Origin: Betaproteobacteria bacterium
Lineage (GTDB): Bacteria > Pseudomonadota > Gammaproteobacteria > Burkholderiales > SG8-39
Direction of reading: 5' to 3'
Length of the DNA: 64,000 nucleotides
NCBI GenBank assembly: GCA_009693435.1
Contig: SHXF01000007.1
Span: 3,660 to 67,659, forward strand
The first letter of the stretch is position 1. The number at the start of each line of letters is the position of its first letter. This document shows, piece by piece, positions 19,657-28,061 of this stretch. A program made the position numbers and the translations under genes. Under the pieces are notes generated by a model. That model had not been told where the DNA came from, made no database searches, and saw nothing but the letters and a program-made list of their open reading frames with translations.

Positions 19657-20177
19657 CTGCGCCGGCATTCACTACGGCGTCCAATCGCAACTCCGAACCC
19701 GACACCGCCGAATCCTTCTACTGGAAAAGCGAAGTGCAGGACTATATCCGCAAGCTCGGCGGACTTCTGGATAACCTCCAGGTGGGCGCGTTCGTGGAGG
19801 AATTTTCGGACGACGGCCACTACCAGCTCATCCCGCGCGAGAATCTGGAGGGCGGGTACCCGGTCTGCCTCATCGACGATTCCAAGCCGAGGCTGCGCTA
19901 TCGCCAGCGAATGATCGAAAAACACTGGCACCACGAAAAATTCCGGGAACTGCGCATGCTCTCGCCGGTGTCGGTCGAGGTAACGGACGGTGGGCGTGCC
20001 GCAACCGCAGTCACCAATTTCGTGATCTTTCGAACGGATGACGACGGCGCCTCGAAATTGCATGTGTGCGGCACCTTTCACGACGAATTCGTGAAGCTGG
20101 ATCGCTGGAGAATCAGGAATCGCAAAGCGATTCTCGATACGTATCTCCCGACACAGGCAATCGTGCTTCCGCCATGA
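19653..20177 (+). CDS. Aromatic ring-hydroxylating dioxygenase, beta subunit
   Basis: A 174-residue structural subunit of the SnoaL-like/NTF2 fold that forms the alpha3beta3 hexamer with the alpha subunit. SFYWKSEVQDYIRKLGGLLDNLQVGAFVEEFSDDGHYQLIPRENL and the C-terminal strand LDRWRIRNRKAILDT are typical. The start is TTG 19653, which overlaps the alpha stop as TTGA and has GAGGA about 10 bases upstream; a longer frame from 19596 would lie within the alpha gene. Translational coupling fits the 1:1 stoichiometry. Confidence 0.88.
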   Translation: MTAPAFTTASNRNSEPDTAESFYWKSEVQDYIRKLGGLLDNLQVGAFVEEFSDDGHYQLIPRENLEGGYPVCLIDDSKPRLRYRQRMIEKHWHHEKFRELRMLSPVSVEVTDGGRAATAVTNFVIFRTDDDGASKLHVCGTFHDEFVKLDRWRIRNRKAILDTYLPTQAIVLPP

Positions 20178-20198
20178 GTCTCTCTTTGCAAAAAAGGC

Positions 20199-21119
20199 AT
20201 GAATCGCCATGATCGAAAGAACCTCATGACAGGTAGAACCCTACAAAGCGAGTTGCTCGGCACGGAGACGCGCTACTACCAGACGGCGGACTACCGCACC
20301 CGCGCCATAGAAGTCGTCAACGGCAAGCTCCCGGTGATCCTGATGCACGGAGGCGGCGGCCACGCCGAGGCGTTTGCCCGCAACATGATGCCGATGAGCG
20401 AGTTCTGCCAGCCGATCGCGATCGACTTCATCTGGCATGGCCTGTCTTCCAAACCGGCTTTCTGGGGCGGTGCGCCACGCAGCGGGCGGCATTGGCTGGA
20501 GCAATTCACCGACCAGGTCATTCAGCTTCTCGACTGCAAAGGAATAGACAAGGCGGTGTTCGAAGGCGAATCGCTGGGCGGATGGATCGCGGTCGACATG
20601 GGATTGCGCTTTCCCGAGAGAGTCGTCGGTTTGATTCTGAATACCGCCTGGGGGATGAAATTCGATCCTTCCAAAGTGAAGGAGGACCAGGGGGATCTGG
20701 ACGGGTTGCTCAAATCTTCGCTTGCGGCGCTCAACAATCCTTCCGCCGAACTGATCCGCAAGCGCATGGAATGGCTCATGCCGCTGGGCGGCGTGACTGA
20801 CGAACTGATTGAAATTCGTCAACGCATCTGGGGAAGGCCGGACACGAAAGCGGCTTTGACCGAGTACTACCATCACCTGTTCGCTCCGGCCACGGATGTC
20901 GCGTTGTTCACCGAAGCGGATCTGGTGAAGATCAAATCGAAGACCTTGGCGCTCTGGACCACTCATAACCCGTTTCAGGGGGTGGACGCAGCGCATCGCA
21001 TCGGGGAGGTCATGCCGAACGCCAGTGTTGCCATCATCGAAAATGCCGCGCACTGGCCGCAATGGGAAAAGCCCGAAGAGCACGATCGCATCGTGCGCGA
21101 TTTCCTCGGGACGCTGTAA
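20199..21119 (+). CDS. Alpha/beta hydrolase, meta-cleavage product hydrolase-like
   Basis: A 306-residue serine hydrolase of the MhpC/BphD type, which cleaves C-C bonds of ring-fission products. The oxyanion region is MHGGGGHAEAF (49-59), the nucleophile S125 sits in GESLGG and the catalytic His is in ENAAHWPQWEKP near residue 286. The place between the Rieske beta subunit and the extradiol dioxygenase supports action on the meta-cleavage product. Start choice is uncertain: ATG 20199 has only AAAAGG right next to it, and the in-frame ATG 20226 follows GAAAGAA. Confidence 0.87.
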   Translation: MNRHDRKNLMTGRTLQSELLGTETRYYQTADYRTRAIEVVNGKLPVILMHGGGGHAEAFARNMMPMSEFCQPIAIDFIWHGLSSKPAFWGGAPRSGRHWLEQFTDQVIQLLDCKGIDKAVFEGESLGGWIAVDMGLRFPERVVGLILNTAWGMKFDPSKVKEDQGDLDGLLKSSLAALNNPSAELIRKRMEWLMPLGGVTDELIEIRQRIWGRPDTKAALTEYYHHLFAPATDVALFTEADLVKIKSKTLALWTTHNPFQGVDAAHRIGEVMPNASVAIIENAAHWPQWEKPEEHDRIVRDFLGTL

Positions 21120-21153
21120 CGGGAGCAGACTCGAATCCTCACAGGAGAATGCC

Positions 21154-22029
21154 ATGATCGCGAATCAACTCGGTTACGTCGTCCTCAACGTTTCGGATCT
21201 GAACGCCTGGCGAACGCTGTCGGCCGACATCCTCGGCGCGGAGGAACGCAAAGGCGATGACGCGGCAGGCAGGGTGCGCCTCCGCCTGGATGAGCATCAC
21301 CACCGGATCACGCTGCAGGCAGCGAAGAGCGATTCGATCGAGGCAATCGGGTGGGAAGTTCCGTCGGCGGACGAGCTGGAAGCGGTGCGGAAGGAACTGG
21401 CCAAACGGGGAATCGCGGTTTCGAACGGGACCGCGGCAGAGATTGAAGACCGGAAAGTTGTCGCAATGATTCGTTTTCGCGACCCGGATGGCTTTCCGAC
21501 GGAGGTCTACTGCGGCCCCTTGATGGACGACATGCCGTTTCGACCGGCCCGCCCGATGTCTGGATTTTCCTGCGGTGCGCTGGGGATGGGCCACGTGGTG
21601 CTGATCGCAAAGGACATCCGGGCGTCTGCCCGGTTCTACCAGGAAGTGCTCGGGTTCAAGCTCAGCGACTACATCGCCTGGGACGAAGCCGATGCCGTTT
21701 TCATGCACTGCAATCCCAGGCACCACAGCCTCGCCTTCATCAACGAGTGTTACGGCATGAAAAGCGGCGACATTCACCATTTCATGCTCGAAACGAACTC
21801 GCTCGACGACGTGGGTCGTGCCTACGATTTGATCCGCAGCCGCAACTGTCCCCTGGTGATGACCCTGGGCCGGCACACCAACGATCAGATGACTTCGTTC
21901 TACCTGAAAGCGCCTTCGGGCTTCGCCATCGAATACGGCTGGGGCGGAATCCTGGTGGACGACGCCGATTGGCAGGTAAAGCGTTACTCGACGCCGAAGC
22001 TCTGGGGCCACGACTTGGTGGCGGGCTGA
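21154..22029 (+). CDS. Type I (VOC) extradiol ring-cleavage dioxygenase, BphC-like
   Basis: A 291-residue two-domain enzyme that cleaves a catechol next to one hydroxyl. The C-terminal domain keeps the iron ligands H147 (MGHVVL), H209 (DIHHFML) and E260 (FAIEYGWGG), in positions that match BphC. The second-shell residues H191, H241 (LGRHTND) and Y250 are also in place. Residues 1-120 form the non-metal domain. Start ATG 21154 follows CACAGGAGAA. The stop overlaps the next start (TGATG). A paralogue lies at 57595. The substrate is likely a substituted catechol made by the upstream oxygenase. Confidence 0.9.
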   Translation: MIANQLGYVVLNVSDLNAWRTLSADILGAEERKGDDAAGRVRLRLDEHHHRITLQAAKSDSIEAIGWEVPSADELEAVRKELAKRGIAVSNGTAAEIEDRKVVAMIRFRDPDGFPTEVYCGPLMDDMPFRPARPMSGFSCGALGMGHVVLIAKDIRASARFYQEVLGFKLSDYIAWDEADAVFMHCNPRHHSLAFINECYGMKSGDIHHFMLETNSLDDVGRAYDLIRSRNCPLVMTLGRHTNDQMTSFYLKAPSGFAIEYGWGGILVDDADWQVKRYSTPKLWGHDLVAG

Positions 22030-23312
22030 TGATTTCCAGGGAAGAAAACGAGCGTCTCTGCCGAGTTGGACCCGCGACGCCAATGGGCCGGATGCTGCGC
22101 CACTTCTGGCTTCCCGCCCTGCTCGAAAAAGAGCTCCCGGAGCCGGATTGCCCGCCGGTGAGACTGCGCCTGCTCGGAGAGGATCTCGTCGCCTTCCGCG
22201 ATACCGGCGGGCGCGTCGGTATCCTCGAGGCCCATTGCGCCCACAGACGCACGAGCCTGTTCTTCGGACGCAACGAGGAAAACGGGCTCCGCTGCATTTA
22301 CCACGGATGGAAGTACGATGTGGAGGGCAACTGCGTCGACATTCCGGCCGAACCGGGTGGCGGCGAAAGTCTGAAGCCGCTGGCGAAGCGGGTCGCGTAT
22401 CCCACCGCGGTGCGGGGTGGGGTGATCTGGATCTATATGGGACCCCCGGAGTTTCCGTCGGCGCTGCCGGAGTTCGAGTGGTCGACATTGCCGGAGCGGC
22501 AACGCACGGCGACCAAGCGCCTGCAGAAGTGCAATTGGGTGCAGGCAGTCGACGGGTCGGTCGATTCGGCGCACGCCCCGTTTCTGCACGGTCGCAAGGA
22601 GCTGTCTGCCGGCGGGGCGCCGCTGGCCAGCCATTGGGACGCCAGCCTGCGTCCGGTGATCGAGACTAAAAAAAGCCCGGCGGGATTGCTCATCGGAGCG
22701 AGGCGACCGGCGAACGCCGGCCGTTATTTCTGGGGTATCAGCCAGTTCCTGCTCCCTTTCTACCAGATGTTTCCCCCTGCGTTCAGCGAAGCCGCCGATT
22801 CGAGCAACTGCGAGTACGCCGGACACGCCTTCGTCCCGATCGACGACGAAAACACCTGGACCTGGTCCTTCAGCGCCAACCCCCACCGTGACTACACCGA
22901 CAAGGAACTCGAGTTCTGGGGAGGGGCCGACGGCATATGGGGACCCATCGACGAAAAATACATGCCGCGCATGAACAGCGAAAACGACTACGGCATGGAC
23001 CGCCAGGCGCAGCGCGACGGTCGTCTTTTCTCGGGGATTGAAACGTTCCTCGACCAGGATATGGCAGTGCAGGAAAGCCTCGGGGCCATCGTCGATCGCA
23101 CGCGTGAGCTCCTGGGGCATTCCGACACCGCGATCGTGCACGTTCGCCGGCTCCTGCTGCAGCTTGCCGAGAGCTGCAGCAAAGGCAACGCGCCCGAGGC
23201 ATCGAAGGTCGGTGCCTGGTACAACGTGCGCTCGGCCTCGATCGTTCTCGACCCGGAGGTGCCGTTTGAACGAGGTGCCGCGAATCTTCGAATCGGAGGA
23301 GTGACATCATGA
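22029..23312 (+). CDS. Phthalate dioxygenase-type Rieske oxygenase
   Basis: A 427-residue Rieske oxygenase of the homomultimeric class that includes phthalate 4,5-dioxygenase and O-demethylases; these have no beta subunit. The Rieske ligands are C70, H72, C89 and H92 (CAH...CIYHGWKYD). The iron domain includes CNWVQAVDGSVDSAHAPFLHG with the two His ligands. The start is ATG 22029, sharing its A with the stop of the extradiol gene; the open frame further upstream lies inside that gene. The stop overlaps the next start as ATGA. Its usual partner, a phthalate-type FMN/ferredoxin reductase, is not adjacent. The role may be O-demethylation or a second hydroxylation in this pathway. Confidence 0.9.
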   Translation: MISREENERLCRVGPATPMGRMLRHFWLPALLEKELPEPDCPPVRLRLLGEDLVAFRDTGGRVGILEAHCAHRRTSLFFGRNEENGLRCIYHGWKYDVEGNCVDIPAEPGGGESLKPLAKRVAYPTAVRGGVIWIYMGPPEFPSALPEFEWSTLPERQRTATKRLQKCNWVQAVDGSVDSAHAPFLHGRKELSAGGAPLASHWDASLRPVIETKKSPAGLLIGARRPANAGRYFWGISQFLLPFYQMFPPAFSEAADSSNCEYAGHAFVPIDDENTWTWSFSANPHRDYTDKELEFWGGADGIWGPIDEKYMPRMNSENDYGMDRQAQRDGRLFSGIETFLDQDMAVQESLGAIVDRTRELLGHSDTAIVHVRRLLLQLAESCSKGNAPEASKVGAWYNVRSASIVLDPEVPFERGAANLRIGGVTS

Positions 23313-24286
23313 AAATTCCAATCCGTTGGCTGGTCGTGCTTGTAGCGGCCCTGCACTTTTTCCCGTTTACCGCGCTGTCGCAAACCTTTCCGTCGAAGCC
23401 GGTACGCATCGTCGTGCCCTACCCGCCGGGCGGCGGTGTCGACAGCGTCGCACGGCCCCTCTCCGACTGGCTCGGCCGGCTGTGGGGACATGCAGCCGTG
23501 CTCGAGTACAAGCCCGGCGGGGCGAGCATCATCGGCGCCGAGATCGTGGTGCGCAGTGCGCCCGACGGCTATACGCTTTTGCTCACCAGCGATTCGACAG
23601 TCACCAGCCATCCGCATTTGTACTCGAAGCTGCCCTACGATCCGATGAAGGATCTGGCCCCCGTCACGCAGCTTGTAGGGGTGCCATTGATGGTAGTGGC
23701 GCACGTGTCGGTCAGCGCCAATTCACTCGAGGAGCTGGCTGCCTTTGGTAGAGCCAACCCCGGCGCGCTCAATTACTCCTCTATCGGCAACGGCAGCCAG
23801 GCGCAGCTCATGTTCGAGAGCCTTGCGGCGCAATCCGGCGCCCGCTTCACGCAGATTCCCTACAAAGGTAACGCGGCCGCACTCCAGGCGATCATCGCGG
23901 GAGAGGTGCAGTTCGGCATCGCACCCACGGTGTTTTCGCGCGGCTACATTCAGGCGGGAAAGCTGAAGCTGCTGGCCATTTCACGCTCGGAACGGGAACC
24001 GCTCATGGCACAGGTTCCGACGGTGGGCGAAGCGGGATTTCCCAACATGGACTCCCGCGCCTGGTTTGGCGTGCTCGCTCCCCGTGGTACGCCGGCGGCC
24101 ATTCTCACGAAGATCCAGTCCGATATGGCCAGCATCCTGTCCAACCCGGAATACCGTGAACGATACCTTGTGAAGAGCGGTTACGACACGGTCGCCAGCT
24201 CGCCCGAACAATTCGCCGCTTTCTTGCGCTCGGACCTGGAGCACAAGGCACAGATGATCAAAGCCGCAGGCATTCGTCAGGAATGA
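23309..24286 (+). CDS. Tripartite tricarboxylate transporter receptor, Bug family
   Basis: A 325-residue Bug/TctC periplasmic receptor with a signal peptide to about residue 27 (ALSQTF), then FPSKPVRIVVPYPPGGGVDS, SAPDGYTLLLTSDS, QIPYKGNAAALQAI and APRGTPAAIL. Its ATG overlaps the preceding oxygenase stop by four bases, so it is translated as part of the catabolic operon. This is the most tightly linked receptor in the window and probably binds a substrate or intermediate of that pathway. No TctAB follows; instead a Liv-type ABC transporter comes next. Confidence 0.92.
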   Translation: MKIPIRWLVVLVAALHFFPFTALSQTFPSKPVRIVVPYPPGGGVDSVARPLSDWLGRLWGHAAVLEYKPGGASIIGAEIVVRSAPDGYTLLLTSDSTVTSHPHLYSKLPYDPMKDLAPVTQLVGVPLMVVAHVSVSANSLEELAAFGRANPGALNYSSIGNGSQAQLMFESLAAQSGARFTQIPYKGNAAALQAIIAGEVQFGIAPTVFSRGYIQAGKLKLLAISRSEREPLMAQVPTVGEAGFPNMDSRAWFGVLAPRGTPAAILTKIQSDMASILSNPEYRERYLVKSGYDTVASSPEQFAAFLRSDLEHKAQMIKAAGIRQE

Positions 24287-24304
24287 GGAAGAATCCACTT
24301 CAAA

Positions 24305-24326
24305 ATGAGGGGAAACATCCCCTCAT
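24305..24326 (+). terminator. Perfect hairpin after the Bug receptor gene
   Basis: ATGAGGGGA (24305-24313), loop AACA, TCCCCTCAT (24318-24326): a perfect 9-bp stem 18 bases after the stop. No T-tract follows; the right arm is the first unit of a tandem repeat. It may act as an RNA stabiliser or weak terminator between the operon and livH. Confidence 0.5.
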
Positions 24327-24372
24327 GCTCCCCTCATACTCCCCTCATGCTCCCCTCATGCTCCCCTCATGC
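24318..24372. repeat. 11-bp tandem repeat, five units
   Basis: Unit TCCCCTCATGC at 24318, 24329, 24340, 24351 and 24362; the second unit has ATAC in place of ATGC. A further partial TCC follows. Every unit can serve as the right arm of the hairpin whose left arm is at 24305. Confidence 0.9.
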
Positions 24373-24486
24373 TCCACTATGTCAGCCCATTGCGAAACTC
24401 GTTTTGCAACGGGTTCTAAGTTGATTCTCACCTCTTTTTTCTCTGGAATGCGCTGAGCACAGGGTGCCGACCGGGCTGGATTTCAG

Positions 24487-25404
24487 TTGCTGCTGATCCT
24501 GGAACAGACACTCAACGGCCTGCAGCTCGGGGTGTTGCTGTTCCTCATGGCGGCCGGGCTGACGCTGGTTTTTGGCGTCATGCAGATGATCAACCTCGCG
24601 CACGGCTCGATGTTCATGATCGGCGCCTATGTTTGTGCCGCGGTATTCGCGGCCAGCGGCTCCTACGTCACCGCCCTGCTCGCCGCGCTCGTTGTCGCTC
24701 TGACGGTCGGCATTGGAATCGAGGTGCTGATTTTTCGTTCCCTGTACCAGCGCGATCACCTTGACCAGGTGCTTGCCACATTCGGCCTCATCCTGGTTTT
24801 CAACGAGCTGATGCGGGTCATATGGGGACCATCGGCATTGCACGCCGGCACCCCCCCGTTTCTCGGGGGTCATATTGAAATTATTCCGGGCATACCGTAT
24901 CCGGTTTATCGACTAGCCATCCTAGGTGTCGGCCTGGTGCTGGCGATCCTTCTATACCTCCTCGTGGCACATACGAAACTGGGTATGCTGATACGAGCGG
25001 GCGCCTCGAACCGCATTATGGTCCAGGCGCTGGGCGCGAATATCGGCCTTATCTATACGCTCGTCTTTGGCCTGGGCGCGGTACTCGCCGCCTTTGCCGG
25101 TGTCATGGCCGCGCCATTGCTTATCGTTGAGCCGGGAATGGGTGAAGGACCGCTAATTCTCGCGTTCGTCGTGATCGTCATCGGGGGAATCGGTTCTGTA
25201 AAAGGCGCCCTGGTCGGAGCGATATTTGTCGGATGGTTCGATACGATGGGACGCGCTTTCCTGAAGCCGATATTGGGACTTTTGATGTCTCCCGCAGCCT
25301 CTCAGGCGGCAGCGCCCGCGATCGCATCCATGCTGATCTACATCCTGATGGCGGTCGTCCTGCTTTTCCGCCCACGCGGTTTGTTTCCGCCGCGCACCAG
25401 GTAG
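24487..25404 (+). CDS. livH: Branched-chain amino acid-type ABC permease (LivH)
   Basis: A 305-residue inner-membrane permease with about eight hydrophobic helices. The LivH hallmarks are GLQLGVLLFLMAAGLTLVFGVMQMINLAHGS near the N-terminus and AFVVIVIGGIGSVKGALVGAIFVG near residues 225-250. It starts at TTG 24487; I find no better ATG in frame. It is first of the livHMGF block, 200 bases after the Bug receptor. Together with the receptor at 17181 it should import a substrate of the adjacent catabolic enzymes rather than leucine, which is an inference from position. Confidence 0.9.
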   Translation: MLLILEQTLNGLQLGVLLFLMAAGLTLVFGVMQMINLAHGSMFMIGAYVCAAVFAASGSYVTALLAALVVALTVGIGIEVLIFRSLYQRDHLDQVLATFGLILVFNELMRVIWGPSALHAGTPPFLGGHIEIIPGIPYPVYRLAILGVGLVLAILLYLLVAHTKLGMLIRAGASNRIMVQALGANIGLIYTLVFGLGAVLAAFAGVMAAPLLIVEPGMGEGPLILAFVVIVIGGIGSVKGALVGAIFVGWFDTMGRAFLKPILGLLMSPAASQAAAPAIASMLIYILMAVVLLFRPRGLFPPRTR

Positions 25405-25408
25405 ACGA

Positions 25409-26368
25409 ATGAAACCGCTACGGCAGGTGTCACTGGGTACAGGGGCGCTGATACTGCTCTTTATTCCTCAGCTCCTGGACCTTACCGGTCAGGCCTATTA
25501 CATGGGATTCTTCATCCGGGCAGTCGCCTTCGCAATTGCAGCTATCAGCCTGGACCTGATACTCGGCTTCGGCGGGATGGTTAGTTTCGGACATGCCGCC
25601 TATCTTGGCGTCGGCGCCTATGCGCTCGGCATACTGTTGCGGCACGGCGTAACCAATGTTCTCGTCCACCTGTTGGTTGCCCTATCCGCCTCGGCACTCG
25701 TTGCCCTGCTGATTGGAGCAGTGTCCCTTCGCACCAAGGGCATTTACTTCATTATGATCACCCTGGCCTTCAGCCAGATGCTGTACTACCTGGGCGTCAG
25801 CTTGAGCGCCTATGGAGGGGACGACGGAATGAGTTTGCCCACCCGCAGCGACTTCTTTGGCGTCGTCGACTTTTCCGGCGACACCGCGCTGTACTATCTG
25901 GCACTGGGTGCACTGGCCATATTTGTCTGGACAAGCCGGCATCTGGTGATATCGCGCTTTGGCATAGTCATCCGCGGTGCGAAATCCAATGAACGCAGGA
26001 TGATTGCCCTGGGTTACCCGGTCTACCGCTATCAGTTGCTCGCCTTTGTCCTGTCCGGCGCAATGTGCGGCGTAGCGGGGATGCTGCTGGCCAATCAGGC
26101 GCTGTACGTGTCCCCATCGGTGATGCAATGGACCCGATCGGGCGAGTTGCTGGTAATGGTCCTGTTTGGCGGGATGGGCACGCTATACGGAGCGGCCGTA
26201 GGCAGTTTCATGCTTCTATTGTTGGAACAATTGCTCTCTCATGTGACGGAGCACTGGCCGATTATCCTCGGATTTACACTGCTGCTGGTGGTGCGCTTCG
26301 CCAAGCGCGGGTTGTTCGGGTTGGCAACTCAGGTCTGGAACCTGCGCGAACGGACAAGAATTGGCTGA
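25409..26368 (+). CDS. livM: Branched-chain amino acid-type ABC permease (LivM)
   Basis: A 319-residue inner-membrane permease, partner of LivH. SLDLILGFGGMVSFGHAAYLGVGAYALG (about 48-75) and GVAGMLLANQALYVSPSVMQWTRSGELLVMVLFGGMGTLYGAAVG (about 220-265) are diagnostic. It begins four bases after livH and overlaps livG by eight bases, so the four genes form one translational unit. Confidence 0.9.
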   Translation: MKPLRQVSLGTGALILLFIPQLLDLTGQAYYMGFFIRAVAFAIAAISLDLILGFGGMVSFGHAAYLGVGAYALGILLRHGVTNVLVHLLVALSASALVALLIGAVSLRTKGIYFIMITLAFSQMLYYLGVSLSAYGGDDGMSLPTRSDFFGVVDFSGDTALYYLALGALAIFVWTSRHLVISRFGIVIRGAKSNERRMIALGYPVYRYQLLAFVLSGAMCGVAGMLLANQALYVSPSVMQWTRSGELLVMVLFGGMGTLYGAAVGSFMLLLLEQLLSHVTEHWPIILGFTLLLVVRFAKRGLFGLATQVWNLRERTRIG

Positions 26369-27128
26369 AGCCCTACTGCAGGTTGAACGACTGACCAAGC
26401 GTTTCGATGGCTTGATTGCCACGGACAAAGTGGGTCTGGAGATTCCCGAGCGCGAGTTCCACGCAATTATCGGCCCCAACGGAGCCGGAAAGACGACGCT
26501 GGTTGCCCAGCTGACCGGTGAACTGGAACCCGACGAGGGTACGATCCATTTTTCCGGCCGTGACGTGACGAGGGTCTCCGCAAGTGCCCGGGTGCTGCTC
26601 GGGATCGCACGTTCTTTTCAGATCAGCAGCGTTTTCCCGGAATTCACCGCGGTCGAGAACGTGTCGATCGCGATTCAGGCACGCCTGGGGCACAGCTTCC
26701 GGTTCTGGCGTAACGCCCTGCTCGACCCTGTTGTTCGGGAGCCGGCGCTCGCCGCGCTGGAGCAAGTCGGTCTCGCCGATCGCGCGGAAGTCCTGGCCGG
26801 GCATCTTGCCTATGGAGAGAAGCGTGTTCTGGAACTGTCCATGGTGCTTGCTGCACGTCCGCGTCTGTTGCTGCTGGACGAACCGATGGCAGGACTTGGA
26901 AACGAAGAGTCCGTGCGCATCCTGAAGCTGCTGGCAGCCCTGAAGGGGTCCACGACGATACTGCTGGTAGAGCACGATATGAGGACGGTATTTGCACTTG
27001 CCGATCGAATCTCCGTGCTTGTCTACGGGCGGATCCTGGCGACAGGCCGTCCTGCGGAGATTCGCGTCAATCAGGACGTCAGGAATGCGTACCTGGGCCA
27101 GGTCGGGGCGCAGGTCGGAGCGGGGTGA
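26361..27128 (+). CDS. livG: Branched-chain amino acid-type ABC ATPase (LivG)
   Basis: A 255-residue cytoplasmic ATPase. Walker A is GPNGAGKTT (about 38-46), the Q-loop region is SFQISSVFPE, the signature area reads LAYGEKRVLELSMVLA with LAYGE in place of LSGGQ, as is usual in LivG, and Walker B is LLLLDEPMAGLG. The H-loop is LVEHDM. The start is TTG 26361, overlapping livM. Confidence 0.9.
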   Translation: MAEALLQVERLTKRFDGLIATDKVGLEIPEREFHAIIGPNGAGKTTLVAQLTGELEPDEGTIHFSGRDVTRVSASARVLLGIARSFQISSVFPEFTAVENVSIAIQARLGHSFRFWRNALLDPVVREPALAALEQVGLADRAEVLAGHLAYGEKRVLELSMVLAARPRLLLLDEPMAGLGNEESVRILKLLAALKGSTTILLVEHDMRTVFALADRISVLVYGRILATGRPAEIRVNQDVRNAYLGQVGAQVGAG

Positions 27129-27829
27129 TGCTTTCGGTAAGCGGTCTCAAGGTAAGGTACGGGGACAGTCAGGCGCTGTTCGGCGTTACGCTGGAATCAG
27201 GTCCCGGCATGGTCGTGACCCTGCTGGGACGCAACGGGATGGGTAAGACGACCACAATCTCCGCGATCATGGGAATTGTCCCTGCGGACGATGGCGAAAT
27301 CGTGTTTCGCGGACAACCGATTCGGGGTTGGGCGATGCATCGCATCGCGAGACTCGGAATCGGCCTGGTGCCCGAGGGGCGGCAGATCTTTCCCAATCTG
27401 AGCGTAAGGGAAAATCTCCTGGCAACGGCGAGACCCGGGCCCAAGGGCAACCGTCCCTGGACTCTCGCCGCAGTGCTATCGCTATTCCCGGCATTGAACG
27501 AGCGATTGGGGAGCCAGGGAGCGGTGTTGTCCGGCGGGGAGCAGCAAATGCTCGCCATTGCGCGCGCCCTGATGACGAATCCCGACCTGCTGATACTCGA
27601 TGAGGCTACCGAAGGTCTCGCCCCCCTGGTGTGCACTGAAATCTGGCGAGTGATCCGGTTGCTGAAATCGCAGGGACAGTCGATTCTCCTGGTGGACAAG
27701 AACGTCGAGGCCCTCACCAGCGTTGCGGACAGGCACTACATTCTGGAGAAAGGCCGCGTCGTCTGGTCCGGGAATTCCAGCGAGCTTATAGCCAGTACCT
27801 TTCTCGAGCAAGGTTACCTGGGACTGTGA
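27128..27829 (+). CDS. livF: Branched-chain amino acid-type ABC ATPase (LivF)
   Basis: A 233-residue ATPase pairing with LivG. Walker A is GRNGMGKTT, the signature LSGGEQQML, Walker B LLILDEATEGLAP, and the H-loop position reads LVDKNVE, with Lys in place of the usual His/Asp pattern, a common LivF form. The start is taken as ATG 27128, which overlaps the livG stop; a GTG one codon upstream is also possible. Two hairpins follow the stop. Confidence 0.9.
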   Translation: MLSVSGLKVRYGDSQALFGVTLESGPGMVVTLLGRNGMGKTTTISAIMGIVPADDGEIVFRGQPIRGWAMHRIARLGIGLVPEGRQIFPNLSVRENLLATARPGPKGNRPWTLAAVLSLFPALNERLGSQGAVLSGGEQQMLAIARALMTNPDLLILDEATEGLAPLVCTEIWRVIRLLKSQGQSILLVDKNVEALTSVADRHYILEKGRVVWSGNSSELIASTFLEQGYLGL

Positions 27830-27901
27830 TGCCCGGGAACAGGACCTCGCTGTGCTTCGTTGATACTTGCGAAACTTCGTGACACGAATCGTCAACAGCA
27901 C

Positions 27902-27977
27902 TGTCATTCCTGCGAAGGCGGGAATCCAGATTCGCTCGACGATAATCCATGGGTCCCCGCTTTCGCGGGGACCACGA
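27902..27977. repeat. Dispersed inverted-repeat element, terminator-like, after livF
   Basis: It holds TTCCTGCGAAGGCGGGAA (27907-27924) and a perfect 8-bp stem GTCCCCGC-TTTC-GCGGGGAC (27953-27972). A related hairpin is at 42820-42841. Such repeats are common between genes in proteobacteria, and here it may end the liv transcript. Confidence 0.75.
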
Positions 27978-28061
27978 AAAAGTGTCGTACGGTTACGTAA
28001 ATTCTCAATAGTTAAAGAAGCAGAACAGGCGATGAAATTCTAATCTTGCGGGGTCACCCAA

